A DNA stretch of 64,000 nucleotides from Nannochloris sp. 'desiccata'. Its lineage: Eukaryota > Chlorophyta > Trebouxiophyceae > Chlorellales > Chlorellaceae. The translations under genes were made by a program, and so were the position numbers. Location: NCBI GenBank assembly GCA_019044685.2, contig JAGTXX020000001.1:248001-312000 (forward strand). Reading direction: 5' to 3'. A model generated the notes under the pieces. It was not told the origin of the DNA, ran no database searches, and saw only the letters and a list, made by a program, of their open reading frames with translations. Shown one piece after another: positions 56,284 through 64,000 of this stretch. Numbering within the stretch: position 1 is the stretch's first letter; every line of letters begins with the position of its first letter.

Positions 56284-58035
56284 TTAACCAAAGACGACAA
56301 CAGAGCTGGAAGCAGAGACCAAAGTAGTCACTACAGCAAAGAATACGCTGACTACCTTGACGACAACGGTGTCGCAAGAACCAGCAGAGGCCAAAGAGCT
56401 GGCAAATGCAGAGGCAGCGGCAGACGCTCCAGTGGTGTCGCCCTTGCTGTATGCGGTAGCAACGGCAATAGCAAAGGAAGAAACGCAGTTATATGCTACG
56501 TTGGTATTACCAGACTGCACTGCGCTGGCAGCAGCATAAGCGAAAGAAGATGCATAAGCACTTCCTTGCCCGTTGGAGATTCCGTAAGAAACAGCAGCAG
56601 AGGCGGAAGCTACAGCGGAAGCTGAGCTGAGGGCTCCGGTGATAACAGAAGCAGATGCGCTGGCTTCTGCAGAGGCAGTTACAGCAGTGGTAATGGTAGA
56701 GACAGTAGACGTGTCGACTTGAGTGTTACCTCCCAGCAAGCTGTCTTTGTTGGTCTCGGGCAAAGAGCCGAGATAGTCCTGAGTGACTTGGACGGAGGCA
56801 CTAGCAGAAGCGCTGGCATTGGCAGATGCTGCAATAAAAAGATGAAGAACACAACAAAATGTCATAAAAGAGGTTAACAAGAAAGAAAATGCTTAAGATA
56901 GGAAATTCTTATTGTTTTTTCTTACCGCTGCCGGAACCAGAGGAGCCGCTATCGCCGCTCTGAGGGGGGCTGGGAGGTGGGGGAGAAGACTCGGAGGAAG
57001 TCTTATTTGCAGTTGCGGCTGCTTCAGCTGCGGCCTCGGCCTCAGCGGTGGCGCTGCCCTCGCCTTGAGTGTCGGTGTTAGTAAAAGTTACACCAGCATC
57101 TGCAGCAGCGCCAGCATCGGAGCTTGAGTTTCCTTGGCCATCAGTAGAAGCTTCTGCCTCTGCCTCTGCTGAAGCCTCGGCAGAGTTGTCACCGTCTCCG
57201 TTGGCACTGGCCTCAGCGGCAGCGTCGGCACTTGCTGAGGAAGAAGACTCTCCACCGTTACCACCATCTGTAGGAGGGGATGGCGCAGTTGCGGCTGCTT
57301 CAGCTGCGGCCTCGGCCTCAGCGGTGGCGCTGCCCTCGCCTTGAGTGTCGGTGTTAGTAAAAGTTACACCAGCATCTGCAGCAGCGCCAGCATCGGAGCT
57401 TGAGTTTCCTTGGCCATCGGTAGAAGCTTCTGCCTCTGCCTCTGCTGAAGCCTCGGCAGAGTTGTCACCGTCTCCGTTGAAACTGGCCTGGGCGGCAGCT
57501 TCGGCACTCGCACTCGCAGAGGAAGAAGACTCTCCGCCGTTACCACCATCTGTAGGAGGAGATGGTGGGGGTGGGGAAGCGGGGGAAGGAGGAGGAGGTG
57601 AGGTGGTATTGGTGGGTGGAGAGGGAGTACCAACCTCAGCAGCTGCTTGGGAGTTGGCATTCGCGTTGGCAGCGCCAGATTGCAAAAGCTTCCTGGTCAA
57701 ACGCTCAGGTCCTGCACACCGTAGATTTAAGAATAAATGAATGATAGAACATAGCGAAAGAACGAAAAGTCAAAGAAGTCAACGGACGGGAAAGAAAGAG
57801 TCAGTCAGTCCAAAAATCTAGGCTGTCAGACGGGAAAGTTGCCAGAAACTTGCGTAAGCAAGAATGCTGCATCGCTAGAACAATACATAGCTTATAAACG
57901 GCATAATGAAAAGGAAAGTTACTTGCCTGAGGCAGGTTGCACCCGTGCGGACGCGCAGGCGGCGGTTGCTACAAAGAGCAAGCACAGTGCTGCCAGGGCT
58001 TTGGTACCACCTGTGGTGGGGTTGAGGGTGGGCAT
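56284..58035 (-). CDS. secreted Ser/Ala-rich silk-like repeat protein (paralogue 2)
   Basis: Three exons, 58035..57927, 57711..56926 and 56828..56284, join to 1440 nt (479 aa). The first intron fits only a GC donor (CAG|GCAAGT); the nearby GT gives a stop. The signal peptide is in residues 1-30 (TKALAALCLLFVATAACASA), followed by RLTRKLLQ. Next comes a Pro-rich hinge (TSPPPPSPASPPPPSPP), then two nearly identical ~92-residue blocks of Ser/Ala/Glu/Asp/Gly (SSSDAGAAADAGVTFTNTDT), another Pro hinge, and a C-terminal Ser/Ala/Val domain of ~180 residues (GALSSASAVASASAAVSYGI, SAYASSFAYAAASAVQSGN, CVSSFAIAVATAYSKGD, SAGSCDTVVVKV) ending SSVVVFG. The last ~120 residues align with the protein at 53.8 kb. 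Composition resembles silk, but no homology is claimed. An extracellular role is inferred. Confidence 0.8.
57011..57569. repeat. two-copy tandem duplication of about 276-282 bp in the secreted protein gene
   Basis: Sequence from about 57011 recurs at about 57287 with a shift of 276 bp, and stays almost identical over 200 bp (first difference near the TGGCCATC[A/G]GTAGAAG site); after a 6-bp insertion the shift is 282. The unit codes 92-94 residues, so the duplication kept the frame. The near identity suggests a recent event or gene conversion. Confidence 0.9.
57712..57926 (-). other. GC-AG intron in secreted protein gene 2
   Basis: The donor CAG|GCAAGT is the classical GC-donor context and the acceptor is GTGCAG|GA. 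Phase 1 is kept and joins PAS to GPERLTRKLLQ. The alternative donor GTAACT four bases on would be in the wrong phase and reach a stop at once. Confidence 0.75.
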
Positions 58036-58637
58036 GGTTGCGTAAACCTTTGATAAATGCAATAATATAGTTTAGATTACTATTAAAATGATAGAGAAAT
58101 GAGTTTGGAACCGAGTTTATATGCACAGCTCGATTTGCTTCAAAATACAGGCCTTGCACAACGTGGAAAGTGCGTGGGCACCACGTAATATTCAGGTATT
58201 GCCAGCTTTGCTGACCTAGGTCGATGCATACGAAACTCAGCAGGCGCTGCCAGCTGGCTGGGAAAAGCTTTTAATGCCATTTTTTTATGTCTTTTACAGG
58301 CCATTATGACTTTCTACATTGCCCAGGCAAGTACAGACAAAGAAAATAATAATAATGAGCGAGTTCAACTGATAAAAACTAGAAATCTTCAAAGGCCAAA
58401 AACTTCAGCTCCTTTACAATCAAAGTATCAAATCAAAGTATTGGATTAGCTTTCTACATAATTATAAAGAACAAACTGCAAATTTATTTAATCACATCAG
58501 AGAGAATAGAACTTGGTAGATTTTCAAGATATTATGTTCTTCCCTTTCTTTCCTGCCGGTCTGACCGACTGACCGTCATTCCATTTTATTTACTTAGCAT
58601 TCATTTTATTCTTGTCTATATATCTTCTTTGCTTTAT
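58036..58637. other. intergenic, promoter of secreted protein 2 and 3' UTR of SPP
   Basis: About 600 bp, both neighbours on the minus strand. TTACA at 58414-58418 is a weak poly(A) candidate for SPP. GACCGACTGACCG near 58562-58574 is a short tandem echo. No RNA gene or coding frame was recognised. Confidence 0.4.
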
Positions 58638-60368
58638 TCAAAACTGATCTCCAGAGGTCGCAGGACCATTAGTAAATGTTTCATGCACAGACTCCCATAT
58701 ATACCTACTTGCTTCACCTCCATTGATCGAACTTTCTTCCAGTTCCCGCAGCACAGCGGTGCTCCATCGAGTGGTCCTTCCAGTATTCATAGCACTCGCA
58801 GCAGGGAATCGTTGCTGTATTTCTTTATACCGTACCAACCACATCCCCGGTGCCAGTTTCCTCTCTTTGAATGAATCGATCCAGATACGGAAACGGCCGG
58901 TTTCAGTGGGCGAATGTGGCTGATAGTGCTCGGCGCCCAGCAGGCCACCATTGCCATTGCCTGTAGTAGGTGTGGTTGGAGTTTCTCCATTATTAGCAGC
59001 TGATGCAGCCATTGCTGCAGACAGTAAGCCTTGCACTTCATTACCAACATTGCTATTGCTTCGTACTATTCCTGCTGCAGTCGTTGTGTCTCCTCCAGTG
59101 GTCGCAGCAGCAAGGGGGTCATCGGCGCCTGCAGCTGTTTTTCCTGCTACAGAGGCCATTCTACTCCCTTTTCCCTTTTGTTTTACCCAGTGTAAGAGTT
59201 CCTGACGGGTGGTGAGGATTCCACCAGGTCCAATTAGCTCAAATTCAGGGGATAAATTGGCTTCAAATCGCTGTAAACCAAGCTCAAGAGCTTCTTCTTT
59301 GGCACTGAACTCATCATTGTCACCTGCACCGCTCTGAGCATAAGGTACTGCGACAAAGTAATTTTCAAACCATGTATGCAAATCTACCACCTCTTTCCTC
59401 CTCCCTATTATACTACCACCACCAGCAGTACCAGTATCACCGTCATTTTCAGTAGGATTAAAAAAATTAAAATGCATCAAGGCTTCTAAAATTCCTCCGG
59501 GCCCGTCTTTCTTCGCTGCAAAAATTCGATCGTGTCCATTTGCGTTCGTCCATTCCACCAGCTCGGGGTGTGCATTGGCTACCATGCATCCATGGACACC
59601 GGGAACTTCAAATAATTCTTGATCATTGCCACTATCTCCACACGCCATGACTCCTTTTGTAGGGCGGGCACCCGCCTGCTTTTCAATTTGTTCTAAAAGA
59701 AAGGACAAAGCTTTGCCTTTACTAGCTCTTGCAGGTAAGACATCTAGATCTTGACCACCACTGAAGACGACATTGGTATCAAGACCAGCAGCAGCAAGCT
59801 GGCTGCGTAAATTGGACACGACGCCGGTAGCTTGGGAGGTGTCAGCAGCATAGAGTTTATATGATATTTTGTGAGGCCGTTGTTCTGATTGTTGTTGTAA
59901 GACGAGTTCCGGGAAACGGCTTCCTACAGCTGCAGCGGTGTCACGATCCCATCCTTGGTCTAGGAAAGCTTCCCATTCAGGGTCTGAGACGCCGTTGAGA
60001 AGGATTTCTGTGCCGACAGAGCAGACAAGTATGTCTGGAGTAAGCAATGGCGCCTCGGCGGCTAAATGTTGAAACAGCTCAGGGGAGCGGCCAGTAGAAA
60101 AGACAAGGAGAGAGTTGCTAGCGAAATGTGTCATCCAGACACGGTTGAATTCTAAGAGCTTTTCGTGAGTTTCATCCTTGTGATCGACCTGTAGAGAGGG
60201 AAAGAAGAAAAAAGTGTTTGTAAGTCAGACGCGGTGATGCCAAGGATTTAATTGCTTTCCTTGACTTTTACTCCCTCTATACGTTTGATCTCTACTTACC
60301 ATAGTCCAATCTAGATCTGAGACGAGCATAAAGCTGGTCTTGGCAAGCAACTGCGAATCCAGAGACAT
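58638..60368 (-). CDS. SPP: sucrose-6-phosphate phosphatase
   Basis: Exons 60368..60300 and 60188..58638 (GTAAGT / CTACAG, phase 0) give 1620 nt (539 aa). The HAD motif I, split just after by the intron, is LVSDLDWTM with Asp18, Asp20 and Thr22; VDHKDETHEKLLEFNRVW follows. Motif II is VFSTGRSP, the Lys-bearing loop is ARASKGKALSFLLEQ, and motif III/IV is GVMACGDSGNDQELFEV. The C-terminal plant SPP domain (WFENYFVAVPY, FERF-like ELIGPGGILTTRQELLHWVK, WIDSFKERKLAPGMWLVRYKE) is present. Family knowledge: last step of cytosolic sucrose synthesis. It is about 110 residues longer than plant SPP owing to Ala/Thr/Gly/Asn low-complexity loops near 345-410. Confidence 0.95.
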
Positions 60369-60721
60369 AATTTAAGGCTTGTAATTTGATTTGATCTGGC
60401 CGCAAGAGCGTCTCTGTCGTGAAATAAAGCAGAGAGAGCGTAACAGAAATTCTTCAAAACGATATATTGAATTAAAGTAAAGATTAATATGTGCGGAATC
60501 TTTCAAGGTAAGCCTTCACAATAGCGAGAAGCTGTCCTGTTGTCGGACAAGCGGAAGAAAAGTGCGTAGACTGGGCGCTCGTCTCGTATACAGCGAGTAT
60601 TTGAATCAAATTCAACGTAAATCGAACATCATATTGTTTTACTGTAGAAGAGGGACGAGCGCCAAGCGCCTGCTACTTATTTTCCCTCCATCACTAGTTC
60701 TTTCTCTAGACAAAACACAAC
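60369..60721. promoter_or_regulatory. divergent region, SPP / Sec61 beta
   Basis: About 353 bp between opposite starts, AT-rich with GAGCGTCTCTGTC-like mixed sequence. No motif was assigned. Confidence 0.35.
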
Positions 60722-61384
60722 ATGCCTCCTAAAGGCTCCGGCAGTCAATCCAGCACACTTGTATCACGCGGTGGAAGCTCTGGAGCTGCCGTTCCTCGTT
60801 CTGCCCCAGCTGCAGCTGCCACCAGAAGACGGTCCAGTAAGATTGCTGAACGTGATTAAAGTTTGTTGGGCCTCGCATGCACCCAATAATTCCTATTTGC
60901 GCAAAATATCGATAGATATGTATTTAATCATTGATCAAAGCTTGCGATCTGTGTCCTAACTTCATTTTTTCTCTCGGCCATTTGCGTCATTGCAGCCCGC
61001 AGCACTGCTGCTAGACCTGGCTATTTCTATGCCGAAGATAGCTCTCTCTTCCAGCTCTCGCCCGTAAGTAGTAGTAATCTGTCTACACATACTGAATTGC
61101 ATAAGCATTGATTTGCTATTGTTGTTCTCCTCTAACACAAATATGCCGCCACTGACAATGTCATTGTTGTTACTAAACTATGTTCTTTTTTTTTCCATTA
61201 TAACTCTACAGGATCAGGTGATGTACTTTGCAATTGGATTCATTATGGTCGTTATGCTTTTACACATCATCGGAAAGGTAAGCTAGAAATGAATCCAAAG
61301 TCTCAACTTGAACCTCTTTACTGCTGCGGGAATGGTGATCTAACACTTATAACTTCCTCTATTAATGTACAGGTGCGCGCTTAA
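60722..61384 (+). CDS. SEC61B: Sec61 complex subunit beta
   Basis: Four exons, 60722..60836, 60996..61063, 61212..61277 and 61373..61384 (12 nt: V-R-A-stop), join to 261 nt (86 aa), the usual size. The N-terminus is Ser/Gly/Ala/Pro-rich and cytosolic (MPPKGSGSQSSTLVSRGG), followed by RRRSTRSTAARPGYFYAEDS, the family motif before the membrane, and one tail-anchor segment (VMYFAIGFIMVVMLLHIIGK) with almost no lumenal residues. Family knowledge: small subunit of the ER protein-conducting channel. All introns are GT-AG; none of the pieces would be called a gene alone, so it is easily missed. Confidence 0.95.
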
Positions 61385-61932
61385 GGAAGACAATCCTAAG
61401 ATTCTTTATTAAAAGACAAGTAGTTGGAATAGAAGATGCAGTTTTTCAACATAGTTGTATAGGCACACGGGTTAGTCCTGATGTCATAAAGAAGATTTGA
61501 CGGTGCTGCCTTGAGAAAATAAAATAAATTAAGATAGCTGCATACTATATCGAATTGCTTTTTTATTTTACAAACTTTGGTGACACTAATTTCTATGTAA
61601 TGCTCAGCATAATTCAACGAATAATTTTCTAGAGCTCTTGACTTCTAAGATAAAAGGGGGAAAGCGTCGCCGCTGAGGTGGCTGCATTCGCGGTGAGTTC
61701 AGCTTTGTAAGCGAAGCCCTAAGACGAAATCAGTCATTAAAATGAAATACCCATATTAGAATCTTTAGTTACAACTATAAGACGAGAGATTTAGTCCTCT
61801 CTCTGCAACTGAAAAACATCAATTAATCTGCATTGCTAGGAATAAAATTCACAACTAGGTACCCCAACTCACAGCGTGATCACAATAGCAATGCATTGGT
61901 GTACCTTTGATTGATACATTTCAGCCAGGTAC
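61385..61932. other. intergenic between Sec61 beta and the SMP-C2 gene
   Basis: About 548 bp. A 73-codon frame on the minus strand (61396-61617) has no recognisable feature. TGTAA occurs at about 61595 but over 200 nt from the Sec61 beta stop. The right part should hold the promoter of the next gene. Confidence 0.4.
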
Positions 61933-64000
61933 ATGGAAACCGGCGCTGCAAGAGGCGGCCTAAAGGCCAGTTCTTCTCGCAATTTCATCCATATTCACCG
62001 TTTAACGCAGCTCAACGCACCGAGTGAGCACCGCATACCCGTAAGTAGAATAATACCCTAGATTCTAACACGCATGTGCATTTTTATTCACGTTCAAGGG
62101 GAGCATACCCGAAATGACCAAACATTTTTCTTACGATTTTGCAATTTATAAAATCCCGCAGAAAACGCTTCTAGCAAGGCGCTGGGCACCAACCACAGTC
62201 TGTCGAGGAGGTATTAATGGACGGCCTGCATCAGAAAATGCAGAAATGCGAAGCGACATTGGTAGAGCTGTGCACATTTCTAAAACAGCAGAGGCGACGG
62301 GAGCACCCAGTCGCAGCTTGAGATGGCTTCATTCTCAAAGCGCCGAGCCTTCCACCAGCAGCACGACTAACCCCGCAGTTACTAAATCTATTCATGCTTC
62401 TTCTACTAGTCCACAATACGCGCGGGGTATTCCTACAGGAATAGACTTGGCTTCAACATCAGCTGCCGCTACCCTTACTGCTGCCACTCGACCACCGCCC
62501 CCAGCCAACCTACGCTTCTTCATGATGGGTGCAGCAGCAGCTGTATCGATCCATTACCTCGTTGATTTCATCGGAACTCTACCATTAGTCCGCTATTTGG
62601 TGCGTCGCTTTATTTGGCAAGGCCGAGAAAATCAGCCTGAAGCCAATGCTGATGCAGCCGAGGGCAGTACTACAAGCAGCAGTAATTATACTGGTTTCGA
62701 AGCTGATGAAGAAACCGTGGAATGGGTCAATATGTGCTGGAGAAAAGCTTGGAGAATCTACCAGCGTGGGTTAGAACGTTGGCTTGCTGGATTGTTACAG
62801 CCCGTTCTTGATAACCTCGTAGCTGATGGCATGGTGCCACGATTTGTTCAAAGGCTACGCATAGCCGAGTTTACTCTAGACCATGAAGCACCTTATTTTA
62901 GTAACATGCGGCGCAGAAATAGTAGAAAAGACTCAGATTTAACTGGAGTCGTGGATGTTCGGTACACAGGCGGTGCCCGAATGTTGCTGTTGATTGAATG
63001 CGGCACCGGCAAGTGGAGAGTGAAAGTACCAGTTATGGTCTCGGATATAGATTTAGAGTGTACTATGTGGGTGAAACTAAGGTTAGCACCCATGTGTCCT
63101 TACGTGGGGACTGTTTCTCTAGCCTTTGTAGGACCCCCAACTATCAAAGTGCAATTGTCGCCTTACAATCGAGTTCGATTAATGCGAATCCCTATATTAC
63201 AGCCTTTCTTATCGAAGCTATTTACAATAGATTTGCCTGGATTAATGACATTGCCAAATAGACTAGAGATTAATATCCCGCCAGCAGTGACTGCTGTGGC
63301 GGAAGCTGCCGTAGGCCGAGATGCCGTCATGAGGGCGGTAGCATCAGCGGTGCTCCAAGCAGATGCTTTAGAGCACGCCTTAATTAGTGCGTTACCTCTA
63401 GGCCCCCAAGGTGCAGCAGGGGGTATCTCTCTACCGGATTTATTCCAAGGAGAGCTTCAAGTCGTACTCAAAGAAGCGAGAAATTTGCCTGTTTGGGGAT
63501 TTCCCTGGCAATCTAACCCATATTGCCGTATTTTATTAGGTTCTCAAGCTGTACGATCCCGTAGAGATAGCGAAACCAGTCAAACTTCAAGTCACCGTGC
63601 TCCTGTATGGAACCAGGAATTCCAATTCTTAGTTGAAGATCCTACCGTCCAGACTCTAGACATATTAATAGGCGATAGCCCGATTACAGGCCGGACAGAA
63701 GTTGGTGGTGCTCGATTCCAGTTAGCAGACTTGCCGACAGATAGAAGCACCTTTGATGTGTGGTTACCGGTAGAAAGTAGCATGCCTGGTGAGAATACTC
63801 AAGGTGCTGTGCATCTAAGTTTAACTTATCGGCCTTTCCAAGATGATGACGCGGACAGCGGGTACAGGGAAGCTAAAGCCTGGGCGAGGGCTATTACCAG
63901 CCCACAAGACGAACTGGACAGCGATGGAAACCCAATGATGAGTCAAATTACTGATGTGAAATCTGCAGCTGATGCGAGTTCACGTGCTGCTGTTGCTGCC
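61933..64000 (+). CDS. synaptotagmin-like SMP-C2 lipid transfer protein (partial, 3' end outside window)
   Basis: Exons 61933..62040 and 62162..64000 (GTAAGT / CCGCAG, phase 0) are open to the window edge: at least 649 residues. The N-terminal 150 residues are Ser/Thr/Ala-rich; a hydrophobic segment (RFFMMGAAAAVSIHYLVDFI) is the likely membrane anchor. The SMP domain begins at EETVEWVNMCWRKAWRIYQ and runs through FTLDHEAPYFSNM, VVDVRYTGGARMLLLIECG and LPGLMTLPNRLEINIPPA, followed by a C2 domain (GELQVVLKEARNLPVWG, SNPYCRILLGSQ, APVWNQEFQFLVEDP). This is the extended-synaptotagmin/plant SYT/NTMC2 order. Family knowledge: tethers ER to another membrane and moves lipids between them. Further C2 domains may lie beyond 64000. 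Confidence 0.9.

Noticed and set aside
56284..58035. Spider-silk homologue acquired by transfer
   Set aside because: The similarity is only Ala/Ser composition and short ALSSA-type words; the Cys pattern and FG end do not match silk domains I know. Convergence is simpler.
60759..60959. 66-codon frame inside the Sec61 beta gene
   Set aside because: It reads out of frame through exon 1 and into intron 1 of Sec61 beta.

Overview
The window is nuclear DNA of a photosynthetic eukaryote, most likely a green alga. Genes carry GT-AG introns and are packed at about one per 1.8 kb on both strands. Many products have bacterial or cyanobacterial ancestry plus N-terminal targeting extensions: YchF, long HPF/PSRP1, Tha4-type TatA, DUF3119, dihydrodipicolinate reductase and DNA gyrase B. 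Other genes have plant-type architecture: an ATX1-like Trithorax methyltransferase, sucrose-phosphatase, a CAX antiporter and CRY-DASH. The chlorophyte-type poly(A) signal UGUAA lies within about 115 nt of the stop codon of roughly a third of the genes. I infer Chlorophyta; a finer placement cannot be read from the sequence.

I rebuilt 35 genes by joining exons at splice sites that keep frame; each joined CDS length is a multiple of three. 0-7 kb: a 90-residue membrane protein, a UBE2D-type E2, an ERV46-type cargo receptor, a CAX exchanger and a DnaJ-type zinc protein. 7-20 kb: organellar YchF, ATX1-like H3K4 methyltransferase head-to-head with CRY-DASH, a UAP56-binding mRNA export adaptor, and an ankyrin-HDAC fusion head-to-head with HPF/PSRP1. 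20-34 kb: a second ERGIC-family protein, HMG-box protein, RuvBL2, a DUF218 protein, a large LYxxG-repeat protein, DUF3119, ATG10 and YIPF6. 34-50 kb: a Q/P-rich protein with an eIF4E-binding-like N-terminus, DapB, TatA, SKP1, NAF1, GyrB, PP1 inhibitor-2 and importin alpha. 50-64 kb: PUS10, an RTA1-family 7-TM protein, two related Ser/Ala-rich secreted proteins around a plastid-type unknown gene, sucrose-phosphatase, Sec61 beta, and an SMP-C2 lipid-transfer protein cut by the window end.

Most genes are housekeeping and do not form a pathway cluster; many are divergent pairs sharing 180-550 bp promoter regions. The least expected content is at 52-58 kb: an RTA1-like gene (a family known mainly from fungi), then two secreted proteins that share an Arg-x-Leu-Leu-Gln site after the signal peptide, a Pro-rich linker and a conserved C-terminal Ser/Ala/Val domain of about 120 residues. 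They look like an undescribed extracellular structural protein family. Two introns (one in such a gene) fit only a GC-AG splice. No mobile elements, CRISPR arrays, rRNA or convincing tRNA genes were seen.
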